Shown: piece after piece, positions 1 to 6,812 of the stretch | How the letters are laid out: the number at the start of each line of letters is the position of its first letter | Position numbering within the stretch: the first letter of the stretch is position 1 | Source of the DNA: Desulfobulbaceae bacterium | GTDB lineage: Bacteria > Desulfobacterota > Desulfobulbia > Desulfobulbales > Desulfobulbaceae | DNA length: 6,864 nt | Assembly: GCA_030633145.1 (NCBI GenBank) | Contig: DAOVTM010000217.1 | Coordinates: forward strand, 1 to 6,864 | Direction: 5' to 3' | The notes under the pieces: generated by a model | What the model saw: only the letters and a program-made list of their open reading frames with translations | What the model was told of the DNA's origin: nothing | Database searches by the model: none | Made by a program: the position numbers and the translations under genes

Positions 1-2
1 AA

Positions 3-1241
3 GATAACAGTGGACAGGAAACCGGTGCAGACGACATGGATACGGAAAGCACTCGAAACCTGGCATCCAGAACAGCCTTTTCAAGAACTCTACTGTCAAC
101 TTACAATCAAGATAACGTACAGGGTGAAAGCGTAGTGTTAAAGGAATTGGCCTCTCCCAAACCAACCGGATACCAGGGGGAGGGATCGAAAGATTTTAAA
201 ACCGACCGTCCTTCTCTCTATTTTTGGAAAAAAAACCACACCGGGCCAATCACCTATGACGAACTTGAGAAGTATTTTGCGAAATCCAATCCTCCCCATC
301 CACTGCCTAACGGGCGAAAAATCTTTCTTGTGCGGAAAAATCCAGAGGCTCTTGGGCCGGTAAGTTACCGGGCATCCAACAAGAAAGGATGCAATGAACC
401 GGATGTAAAAAATAAAATGGAAGCCAGGCTGATCAAGCCGGGAACAGTTTTCACATTCCGGATTGACTTTGAGGATTTAACTGATGCGGAAGTAACCCTT
501 TTGCAAACATCCCTGATACCGGATGCGGACTTTCTCCATCGTTTGGGCCTCGGCAAAGCCCTTGGCTTGGGCATTGTACAGGTTGATATCACAAAAACCT
601 CCTTTACTGACCGGAAACTACGCTATTCAGTAAATGGATTAACCCTGGCAGAAGGACAGCTTCAACAATCTGGACAGTGCCACCAGGAAGACCTTTCTCT
701 CATAGACAAGGAAACCCTGACAATGTTACGCAAGGCCGGTTCAATAAAACATCTCGACCCGGAATTGTCTATCCAGTGGAGGAAAGGGTATAGCGATGAG
801 CAGAAGCAGACCGCCCCTATGCCCCCCTTAATAGCAGGGATGAAATTTCTACCGAGCTTTTACCAACTTGAGAGCGGCAAAGATAGTCAAACTGCTGAAA
901 GGAAGCCCCCTGTAGAAAAAACTCCCAAAGATGCCCCGTGTGTTATGACTGCACTTGTCGGAGAAGAAACAGCTAGTTGCGAATGGCTGAGAGATTCAGT
1001 CAGCACCTTGAATAATAACCAGCCGTTTGCTCTACTTGATGAGCCTCAAGTGCAAACCAGGCTTGTCGGGCCGGCAGTTGCTAAACAGTGGAAAATGATC
1101 AATGACCAGGAACTCAAATCAGCAGTTAAAGAGTTGATTCTATCCATTGCATCGCAATGTGGACTGGAAAGTTTCTGGAACAGCGGCGGTAGTAAACGAG
1201 CAAAGAAAATATATGATTCTTGGTCGAAAGACGACAAGTAA
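3..1241 (+). CDS. Type III CRISPR RAMP protein, C-terminal part (TIGR03986-like), 5'-partial
   Basis: This is probably a crRNA-binding backbone or capping subunit of the type III effector complex. The frame stays open from the ATG at 36 back to base 3, and no convincing ribosome site precedes that ATG, so the gene most likely begins outside the window and this is its 3' part. Readable segments, in order, are a LASPKPT stretch (about 144-164), the strand FTFRIDFEDLTDAEV (about 450-494) and the glycine-rich loop RLGLGKALGLG (540-572). That loop is the RAMP signature that contacts crRNA. The LASPKPT-to-loop order matches the C-terminal half of TIGR03986-type RAMPs. After the loop come about 220 residues of linker and a mainly helical tail with WLRDSV, KQWKMI and a lysine-rich end. 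The gene stops 13 bases before the next one, as expected in an operon. Family membership is by eye; the RAMP assignment is firmer than the subfamily. Confidence 0.8.
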   Translation, partial: DNSGQETGADDMDTESTRNLASRTAFSRTLLSTYNQDNVQGESVVLKELASPKPTGYQGEGSKDFKTDRPSLYFWKKNHTGPITYDELEKYFAKSNPPHPLPNGRKIFLVRKNPEALGPVSYRASNKKGCNEPDVKNKMEARLIKPGTVFTFRIDFEDLTDAEVTLLQTSLIPDADFLHRLGLGKALGLGIVQVDITKTSFTDRKLRYSVNGLTLAEGQLQQSGQCHQEDLSLIDKETLTMLRKAGSIKHLDPELSIQWRKGYSDEQKQTAPMPPLIAGMKFLPSFYQLESGKDSQTAERKPPVEKTPKDAPCVMTALVGEETASCEWLRDSVSTLNNNQPFALLDEPQVQTRLVGPAVAKQWKMINDQELKSAVKELILSIASQCGLESFWNSGGSKRAKKIYDSWSKDDK

Positions 1242-1245
1242 GGAG
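1239..1245 (+). promoter_or_regulatory. Ribosome binding site of the WDGHS gene
   Basis: TAAGGAG overlaps the stop codon of the upstream RAMP gene and lies 9 bases before the ATG at 1255. It decides the start of the small gene at 1255 rather than at the in-frame ATG at 1147, which lies inside the upstream RAMP gene and has no such site. Ribosomes finishing the upstream gene end on this site, so translation may be coupled. Confidence 0.7.
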
Positions 1246-1254
1246 TATATACTC

Positions 1255-1545
1255 ATGAGCGAAAACCAGAGCAGTACCTTGAACGATGCCTATTATGACC
1301 GGAATCAGGCAGTAATGGTCATGGCAAAATTAGCCCGGCAGCAGGGAATGAAAGTTGGACTGCGTTTTGACCCGGATGTACCTGGCTGGCCGGTGTTGAT
1401 GATTGACCTGCCCACCGGGCAAGTCGGGTATCATCTGCCAAAGGATGAGGTATGCGGTAACTGGCCGGATTATGACCAGGATTGGGATGGACATTCTCTT
1501 GTTGACAAGCGGGAGCGGATTGTCGATTTTCTGAATGACAAATAG
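1255..1545 (+). CDS. Small conserved protein with IDLPTGQV and WDGHS motifs, function unknown
   Basis: This is a 96-residue soluble protein with no signal peptide or membrane segment. It has an N-terminal helical stretch (about residues 11-31) followed by an apparent alpha/beta part. That part contains WPVLMIDLPTGQVGYHLP (45-62) and a C-terminal WDGHS (77-81) followed by a charged helix (DKRERIVDFL). From memory, short uncharacterised proteins in phages and mobile regions carry the same pairing of an aromatic-IDLPTGQV strand with a WDGHS/T helix, but I cannot name a defined family or activity. It is not a RAMP: there is no glycine-rich loop. It does not look like the all-helical Cas11 small subunit either. 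Its place between two effector-subunit genes, 13 bases after the first, suggests a role with the complex or in its control. The start is fixed by the strong ribosome site just upstream. Confidence 0.8.
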   Translation: MSENQSSTLNDAYYDRNQAVMVMAKLARQQGMKVGLRFDPDVPGWPVLMIDLPTGQVGYHLPKDEVCGNWPDYDQDWDGHSLVDKRERIVDFLNDK

Positions 1546-1598
1546 CCTTGTTGATCGAATGAACTGTCCATACTGTCCGTAAGCAAAGGAGCGTAATA
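1546..1598 (+). other. Short intergenic spacer, largest gap in the operon
   Basis: These 53 bases separate the WDGHS gene from the Csm3-like gene. They hold two copies of ACTGTCC (1563-1569 and 1572-1578) nine bases apart, and the ribosome site AAAGGAG (1585-1591), seven bases before the ATG at 1599. I see no convincing promoter pair or terminator hairpin, so the genes on both sides are probably co-transcribed. Confidence 0.5.
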
Positions 1599-2162
1599 AT
1601 GACAATAAACTACACCATCACCCTGCACAGTGACTGGCATTGCAGCTCTGGTCAGAGCGGTGGGTTCGGGGTTGATATAAAGGTTATCCGGGATCGTCAT
1701 GGCCTGCCCTTTATCCCCGGCAGAACCTTGAAAGGGTTGCTGCGCAATGCCGCAAAAAACCTGAAAATACTGGAAGAGGGCAAAAGCGAAGAGTGGGAGC
1801 TGTTCATACAGAACAATTTCGGTCAGCGGGAAGGACTGGGAACGAAATGTTTTTTTTCCAACGGCGAACTTGCTCCTGCGCTGCGAGGATACCTTGCCAA
1901 ACAGGACAAAAAACGGTTCCTATACCGGGAAATAGCTGCCACAGCCATTAACCAACAGGGAGTTGCCCTGGAGCACAGCCTGCGGTTGATGGAAACGGTG
2001 GTTCCACTGACCCTGGAGGCAGCAATACATAATTTTGACGATGACCGGAATGAACTGGGCAGATGTATGCAGTGGATCAAACGACTCGGGCAAAACCGCA
2101 ACCGGGGAATGGGAAAGTGTACATGGCGGATCACAGACAATCAGAGAGGTGAAAATACATGA
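1599..2162 (+). CDS. Csm3/Cas7-like RAMP protein, small single-domain form
   Basis: This is a backbone subunit of the type III complex, expected to bind crRNA and cut target RNA. The N-terminus (residues 22-49) reads as a textbook Csm3 start: GGFGVDIKVIRD, then the strand and turn LPFIPGRTLKGLLR. Asp26 lines up with the catalytic Asp32 of Staphylococcus epidermidis Csm3 (IGAIDSPVVRD), so the slicer residue looks intact. The middle has LEHSLRLMETVVPLTLEAAI, a stretch common in this group. The glycine-rich crRNA-contacting loop is near the C-terminus (RLGQNRNRGMGKCTW, 162-176). At 187 residues it is shorter than Csm3 (about 215-220), with a reduced middle region. A clear AAAGGAG site supports the start. 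Its stop overlaps the next start in an ATGA (2159-2162), indicating coupled translation. Confidence 0.88.
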   Translation: MTINYTITLHSDWHCSSGQSGGFGVDIKVIRDRHGLPFIPGRTLKGLLRNAAKNLKILEEGKSEEWELFIQNNFGQREGLGTKCFFSNGELAPALRGYLAKQDKKRFLYREIAATAINQQGVALEHSLRLMETVVPLTLEAAIHNFDDDRNELGRCMQWIKRLGQNRNRGMGKCTWRITDNQRGENT

Positions 2163-3685
2163 AAGAGCTTATTTTTCATTGTGAACTCCTCAGCGATATC
2201 ATCCTGAGCGGTTCAGGAGCCAGCGAAGGACGGCTGCCCTCCCTGGATTTTATCCCCGGTTCTGCTTTTCTCGGAATTATTGCCAATCAATACGAAGGTG
2301 CGAGAAAGAGCGACCTGGCCTATGATCTGTTTCATTCTGGAGCTGTTCGCTTTGGTGACGCACACTTGCTCCTTAACAATGTCAAAACCCACAAGGTACC
2401 CGCTTCCTGGTTTTGCCTGAAAGGGGAGACGTTAAAAGACAGGCAGGTGCGACTGCATCATAAGTTGGAAGAGCATCACTTTGAAGAACTTACGGATAAT
2501 GGTATGCAGTTAAAACAGGTCAGAAAGGGATTTATTGGTAAAACAGATCAGGGGTATGCGCCTGCGGATCTGTCCCAATGGAAACAATATGCCATGAAGT
2601 CTGCGTATGACCCCGATAAACGCCGTTCTGCCGACAGTCAACTGTTTGGTTACACCGGTTTGCAGCCCGGAACGTCCTGGCAATTTTCCGTCTGCCTGGA
2701 AAAAAATGATCAACTGGATAAGCTGACTGCATTTATCAAGGCGGAACTTACCGGAGAACAAAACATAGGCCATTCCCGGTCTGCCCAGTATGGGAGAGTG
2801 CGCATTGACCTGGTACGGGAAAACGAACTGGATGAAACCACCGGACAGTATTCGGGTGAAATCAGTCTGTACTGCGAAAGCAGGTTGATTTTCCTGGACA
2901 GATACGGGCAGCCGACCCTGCGCCCTGGGCCGGAGATGCTGGGACTGCCGCCGAAATCCGCAAAAATATTATGGGGAAAATCACAACTCCGCACCTCACG
3001 TTACGCACCCTGGAACAGTAAACGGTGTACCATGGATGCTGATCGGATATGTATTGATAAAGGATCCGTCCTGGTAGTACAACTGGATGAACCTGCTGAT
3101 CTGCCGACAAGGATAACCGGAATCGGCTGTTATATAACCGATGGTTTTGGGGAACTGCTGGTTGAGCCGGGGTTTCTGCAAACAAACGATACAAGGGGTC
3201 TGTTTACGGATATTGTTGTTCCAGATGAACAAGCAGAAGCATCCAGCGCAGAACAAACAGCCTTACCTGTACCCGATGACCCTCTGATTTCCTGGCTGGA
3301 TCAGCAACAAACCGACCATGCCAATAATACCCTTATACTCAACAAAATAAACCACTTTGTCCGAGACAACAAACAAGCCTTTACCGGCAAGTTTGCCAGT
3401 CAGTGGGGAGCAATCCGCACCATTGCTGAACAATCAGTCAACGGTCTTGACCTTCTGAACAACCTGTTCGGGGACAATGAAGCCGAACCCGGCTATCTCA
3501 TGCACGGAGTAGCAGTGGAAAAATGGTTAAAAATGGGTCGGCGCAAGATTCTCCAGGATTTTATAAAAAAGATCAACAGAGACAGCCCGGATATTATGAT
3601 ACCATTGATCATCCGGCTGGCAGCAGAAATGGCCAAGGCTGGACAGGGCAGCCAACGGAAGAAGGAGAAAAATAATGGAGTATAA
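2159..3685 (+). CDS. Csx10-like (Cas5-type) RAMP subunit with helical C-terminal domain
   Basis: This is a large RAMP probably acting as the Cas5-type subunit that holds the 5' end of the crRNA beside Cas10. The N-terminal strand is followed by ASEGRLPSLDFIPGSAFLG (residues 21-39), a pattern typical of Csx10 and relatives. A middle segment with RRSADSQLFGYTGLQPG is also common in that group. The first domain closes with a loop IGHSRSAQYGRVRI (203-216). A second RAMP-like unit ends with TGIGCYITDGFGELLVEPGF (320-339). Residues about 370-508 form a mostly helical domain containing SQWGAIRTIA (414-423) and a lysine-rich, Glu/Asn-rich end. The total of 508 residues fits a two-RAMP protein with an extra domain. 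It overlaps the gene before by 4 bases and the gene after by 11. GAGAGGT (2144-2150) is the likely ribosome site. The Csx10 label is an inference from motif style. Confidence 0.75.
   Translation: MKELIFHCELLSDIILSGSGASEGRLPSLDFIPGSAFLGIIANQYEGARKSDLAYDLFHSGAVRFGDAHLLLNNVKTHKVPASWFCLKGETLKDRQVRLHHKLEEHHFEELTDNGMQLKQVRKGFIGKTDQGYAPADLSQWKQYAMKSAYDPDKRRSADSQLFGYTGLQPGTSWQFSVCLEKNDQLDKLTAFIKAELTGEQNIGHSRSAQYGRVRIDLVRENELDETTGQYSGEISLYCESRLIFLDRYGQPTLRPGPEMLGLPPKSAKILWGKSQLRTSRYAPWNSKRCTMDADRICIDKGSVLVVQLDEPADLPTRITGIGCYITDGFGELLVEPGFLQTNDTRGLFTDIVVPDEQAEASSAEQTALPVPDDPLISWLDQQQTDHANNTLILNKINHFVRDNKQAFTGKFASQWGAIRTIAEQSVNGLDLLNNLFGDNEAEPGYLMHGVAVEKWLKMGRRKILQDFIKKINRDSPDIMIPLIIRLAAEMAKAGQGSQRKKEKNNGV
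3661..3667 (+). promoter_or_regulatory. Ribosome binding site of the tandem Cas7 gene
   Basis: GAAGGAG lies 7 bases before the ATG at 3675, within the coding sequence of the Csx10-like gene. It supports the start at 3675 and translational coupling with the preceding gene, which ends 11 bases into this one. Confidence 0.65.
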
Positions 3686-5087
3686 TATCCGCTATATGGC
3701 CCGTTTTCTTGTAGAGGCGGACAGTCCACTGGCGGTAGGGACAGGAGATTTTGACCTGCTCACGGATGCTCCAGTGGCCCTGGACTGCAACGGCCTGCCA
3801 GTACTCCCAGGCACAGCTATCTGTGGGATTTTGCGGCATTCTCTCGTAAACGACAAACCCAGAGACAATAACCGTAAGAAAACCGTACAGCAGCTCTTCG
3901 GTTTCCAGGAAGATAAGATCGACAACGGGGCTGGTTCCCGATTGTTAGTATCCAATGGACTCATGGTGGGCAAAGCTGGACAGGTCATTGAAGGCTTACA
4001 GGAGATTGACGGTGAGGACGAATTTTACCAGCATTTTCTTAACCTGCCTGTTCGGCACCATTGCAGGATAACCGCACAGGGAACGGCAGATGCTGCTGAA
4101 CATGGCAAATTCGACAACAGGGTGGTTTATAAGGGCTGTCGTTTTGTCTTTGAACTTGAACTTATCGGCAATAGTGATGATCAGGACAACTGGGAAACAA
4201 TCCTGAATGCTGTCAAGTCACCCCTCTTTCGTATCGGAGGTGGCATTCGCAAAGGATACGGGGCCTTAAAAACCATCTCCCTGGTGGCCGACCGATACGA
4301 ACTGACCGAGCCGGATCAGCTCAGTGCTTATCTTGTGAGAAGCAGTTCCCTTGCCGATTCCATGCCTGGTGAAGAACCAGGTGAAAACTACACAGCACCA
4401 CTACCCGAACAGATCACCGGGTACAGGCTCAGCCTGCAACCGGATGATTTTTTCATCTTTGGTGCCGGTTTCGGTGACCGGAAAGCGGACATCATACCGG
4501 TGTCGGAAAAGACCATTACCTGGCAGAACGGCATCCCATCCTTTGGCAATGCAATGACCCTGCTGCCGGCAAGTTCAGTCAAGGGTGCTGTCTCCCATCG
4601 TACCGCTTTTTATTATAATCAACTGCAAGGTGTTTACGCAGATGATAGTGCTGTGGTTATCAGCGAGGAAACCAGGGAAAACAACCAGGCCGTACAAACC
4701 CTGTTCGGAACTGCCAAAGACGATGGCACAGGATGCTCGGGAAAGGTCATACTTTCAGACCTGTTTGTTGACAAGGGACGGGATAAGATCCTCAACCATG
4801 TAGCCATTGACCGCTTCACCCAGGCACCCATTGACGGTGCCTTATTCAACGAACGGGTTGAATCTGGTAGTGGGGCAGCAAACGGGTTTACCCTTGAATT
4901 CCTGGTGGAGAAGGACGCATTGGATGACGACAATATACAAAAAGCCTTTGAAATGGCCTTAAACGATATTGCCACTGGTATGCTGCCCCTGGGCGGCGGT
5001 GTAATGCGTGGACATGGCGTGTTTACTGGAACTGTGGAAAAGAAAGAGGGAGGCGAGCAGAGATGGACAATGCTTTCAAACGATTAG
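3675..5087 (+). CDS. Tandem Cas7-like RAMP protein (two fused Csm3-like domains)
   Basis: This 470-residue protein has two complete RAMP units in series, so it would fill two neighbouring backbone positions on the crRNA. Unit 1 begins with SPLAVGTGDFDLLTDAPVAL (17-36) and LPVLPGTAICGILR (41-54), and closes with FRIGGGIRKGYGALK (185-199). Unit 2 follows a short linker rich in Ser, Glu and Pro (about 222-246). It has FGDRKADIIPVSEK, then LPASSVKGAVSHRTAFYYN (297-315) and LFGTAKDDGTGCSGKVILSD, and closes with MLPLGGGVMRGHGVFTG (436-452). Asp31 sits where Csm3 has its catalytic Asp. Asp272 is a candidate for the second unit, but its alignment is less certain. Established parallels are the fused Cas7 proteins of type III-D variants (Cas7-2x) and III-E. 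The gene overlaps the next by 25 bases, whose ribosome site (GAGGGAGG, 5046-5053) is inside this gene. Confidence 0.87.
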   Translation: MEYNIRYMARFLVEADSPLAVGTGDFDLLTDAPVALDCNGLPVLPGTAICGILRHSLVNDKPRDNNRKKTVQQLFGFQEDKIDNGAGSRLLVSNGLMVGKAGQVIEGLQEIDGEDEFYQHFLNLPVRHHCRITAQGTADAAEHGKFDNRVVYKGCRFVFELELIGNSDDQDNWETILNAVKSPLFRIGGGIRKGYGALKTISLVADRYELTEPDQLSAYLVRSSSLADSMPGEEPGENYTAPLPEQITGYRLSLQPDDFFIFGAGFGDRKADIIPVSEKTITWQNGIPSFGNAMTLLPASSVKGAVSHRTAFYYNQLQGVYADDSAVVISEETRENNQAVQTLFGTAKDDGTGCSGKVILSDLFVDKGRDKILNHVAIDRFTQAPIDGALFNERVESGSGAANGFTLEFLVEKDALDDDNIQKAFEMALNDIATGMLPLGGGVMRGHGVFTGTVEKKEGGEQRWTMLSND

Positions 5088-5515
5088 AACAGTTAACCGA
5101 TATTTCGGCAGATGTCGAGTATGTGGGGTATCTCTGGTTTGACAACAGTAATGCACCGGATGAGATTAACGAAAAATATGTTTTTTCCACCGTCGGTCGC
5201 CATCCCTTTATCATCGAAGGCAACCTCAAGGCAAAGGACGAATCCCATTCCATTTCCATCCGTTTTGTTGATGGAGAGTATCATATCGGCATGGTGGACT
5301 GGAACAGAGCTGAAGAAGAGGGCATACGGCTTGTCCGGCATACATATATAGGCCATGGCTTCAAGCAGCCCTGTTCTCTCTGCTTCCAGGAGGCATGGCT
5401 GCCCGAGCCAGACCTCTTTTGTGAAAATATGGAAACCCTGCAACCGGCCTGGATCGGATTTGACGGGTTTGCGCCATGTAAAAAAACTGTGAAGGAGGAA
5501 AAAAACCATGATTAA
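5063..5515 (+). CDS. Small type III CRISPR-associated protein, TIGR04423-like, with Cys motif
   Basis: This 150-residue protein is not a RAMP. Three stretches recall the type III-associated TIGR04423 group: YVGYLWFDNSNAP (20-32), HPFIIEGNL (47-55) and SISIRFVDGEYHI (63-75). These are followed by a C-terminal EAWLPEPDLFCENMETLQPA region (110-129) and WIGFDGF (130-136). That group is found beside type III effector genes and, as far as I know, has no assigned biochemical role. Four cysteines cluster in the last third (Cys104, Cys107, Cys120, Cys139). CSLC is a CxxC pair, so zinc binding is possible but unproven. The start at 5063 lies inside the end of the tandem Cas7 gene, with GAGGGAGG 9 bases upstream, so translation is probably coupled. 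The end overlaps the last gene by 8 bases. The family assignment is from memory of the motif pattern; Csx19 was considered and fits less well. Confidence 0.65.
   Translation: MDNAFKRLEQLTDISADVEYVGYLWFDNSNAPDEINEKYVFSTVGRHPFIIEGNLKAKDESHSISIRFVDGEYHIGMVDWNRAEEEGIRLVRHTYIGHGFKQPCSLCFQEAWLPEPDLFCENMETLQPAWIGFDGFAPCKKTVKEEKNHD
5492..5498 (+). promoter_or_regulatory. Strong ribosome binding site of the last RAMP gene
   Basis: AAGGAGG is a near-perfect match to the anti-Shine-Dalgarno sequence, 9 bases before the ATG at 5508 and inside the end of the small Cys-motif gene. It is the strongest such site in the window and fixes the start of the TIGR03986-type gene. Confidence 0.75.
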
Positions 5516-6812
5516 AGCTCCGTATAATTTTGTCCCGTTGAACGAGCAGGTTTTCTTTCCAGACTGGGCTGACCAGGTTTCCCACGATGTACCCTTTTCC
5601 GATGGTGAGAGCGGCTGTATCACCATCAAGCTCACTGCGGAAGCTCCGATTTATGTGCGTAACGGCGGTGCCTGGCCCAAGGACTCACAGGTATGCAACG
5701 GTATGGAAGACTATACTTCCTTTTCCAGGTTTGATGACCGTTATTTTATTCCTGGTACCTCTATCAAGGGTATGGTTCGTTCGGTGCTGGAGATCTTGAG
5801 CTTTGGCAAGATGGGTAAGGGGCGGATTAATAATCATCGGTTTTCGTTTCGGGATATAGTATCAAAAACGGAAACCGCTGAAACGTATAAAAATGCCATC
5901 ACTGAAAGAGAGCAGGGAGCATGGAAACCTCAGGTACGAGCAGGGTGGCTGCATGGACATCCCAGTTCACTCAAGTTAACACCCTGCAAATTTGCCAGGG
6001 TGGAACAAAGCGAGCTACAAACGTATCATGGAAATAATATCAACCTGAATCAGCCGCAAAGAGGTCATGTAAAGTACGATAATTGGACTAAACCACTGGA
6101 TATTTTTTTTGATCTTGTGACGGAAAATGGTCAGCTTAAAACGGTACACCATCACAAGAGCGGCAATCTCTGGTACATCAAGGCCAGGAGTATTGGCAGC
6201 GGCACCCAGACAGGAACGCTGGTTTTTAGCGGACAACCGAATTGGCGTAAACACATGGAGTTTATTTTTTATGATCCTGCACAAACCCCTTTAACCGTAA
6301 ATGACCAACTGGAAGAAGATTTTTTCTTCATCCATTCGGAAAACGGTAGAGCAAATGATGACCTCAGCCAATGGCTTGATTCCAGCAATAGAATTCGCAC
6401 TAAGATACCAGTATTTTACCTGAAAAATGATGACGATTCCATTCATTCCATGGGGCTTGCCCTTATGTACCGGCTGGCCTTTGATCACTCTATACATGAT
6501 CTATTGCCGGGAGACCATAAACAGGATGACACTAAAGACCTGGCTGAACTTATCTTTGGAACGGTACAGGGAAACGCCTTACGAGGTAGAGTCCAGTTTT
6601 CCCACGGGTTTGCAGTGAATGATACGGCACATCCCATAAACAAACCTGTTCATCGAGTTCTGGGTGGGCCTAAGGCATCTTTTACCCCCACCTACCTGGA
6701 AGGCGGAGCCAGCTACCTTAATCGTAACTTCTCCAAAAGTGGTGGTAACAAGAATTCTATTCACAGCATAGTCTTTCTCGAAAATCTTGAACAAGCGGAA
6801 TCCCATACATAG
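5508..6812 (+). CDS. TIGR03986-type CRISPR-associated RAMP protein, apparently lacking its C-terminal half
   Basis: The opening (APYNFVPLNEQVFFPDWADQ, residues 4-23) followed by the VSHDVPFSDGESG segment is the hallmark start of TIGR03986-family RAMPs of type III loci. Next come APIYVRNG (about 46-53), SFSRFDDRYFIPGTSIKGMV (71-90), and ELIFGTVQGNALRGRVQFSH (347-366), then VLGGPKASFTPTYL (384-397). The protein is presumably a backbone or accessory subunit at one end of the complex. In this family, and in the first gene of this window, the GPKA/SPKP stretch is followed by more than 100 further residues, ending in an FxFRIxFxxL strand and a G-rich GLGKxLGLG loop. Here only about 45 residues follow, so the second RAMP signature is missing. 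No other forward frame from 6700 onward restores it. The shortening may be natural, a recent truncation, or a split with the missing part elsewhere. The start is set by a strong AAGGAGG site. Confidence 0.85.
   Translation: MIKAPYNFVPLNEQVFFPDWADQVSHDVPFSDGESGCITIKLTAEAPIYVRNGGAWPKDSQVCNGMEDYTSFSRFDDRYFIPGTSIKGMVRSVLEILSFGKMGKGRINNHRFSFRDIVSKTETAETYKNAITEREQGAWKPQVRAGWLHGHPSSLKLTPCKFARVEQSELQTYHGNNINLNQPQRGHVKYDNWTKPLDIFFDLVTENGQLKTVHHHKSGNLWYIKARSIGSGTQTGTLVFSGQPNWRKHMEFIFYDPAQTPLTVNDQLEEDFFFIHSENGRANDDLSQWLDSSNRIRTKIPVFYLKNDDDSIHSMGLALMYRLAFDHSIHDLLPGDHKQDDTKDLAELIFGTVQGNALRGRVQFSHGFAVNDTAHPINKPVHRVLGGPKASFTPTYLEGGASYLNRNFSKSGGNKNSIHSIVFLENLEQAESHT

Noticed and set aside
1147..1254. In-frame upstream ATG that would add 36 residues to the WDGHS protein
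   Set aside because: The extension lies inside the end of the upstream RAMP gene, lacks a ribosome site, and its composition does not resemble the rest of the protein. The start at 1255 has a strong site.
1563..1578. Two copies of ACTGTCC nine bases apart, as an operator-like repeat
   Set aside because: Seven-base copies of this kind can arise by chance, there is no symmetry, and no promoter elements are placed around them.
1850..1857. Run of eight T inside the Csm3-like gene (and another at 6103-6110 in the last RAMP gene), possible slippage sites
   Set aside because: Both genes stay in one frame through these runs with recognisable motifs on each side, and shifted frames give no sensible product. 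They encode Phe pairs.
5063..5515. Assignment of the 150-residue protein as Csx19
   Set aside because: Its opening and its PFIIEG and DGEYHI stretches match my memory of the TIGR04423 pattern better than that of Csx19 (TIGR03984). A profile search would settle it.
5093..5635. Long open frame of 180 codons on the minus strand
   Set aside because: It lies antisense across the well-supported small Cys-motif gene and the start of the last RAMP gene, has no recognisable motif, and reads as the complement of those proteins.
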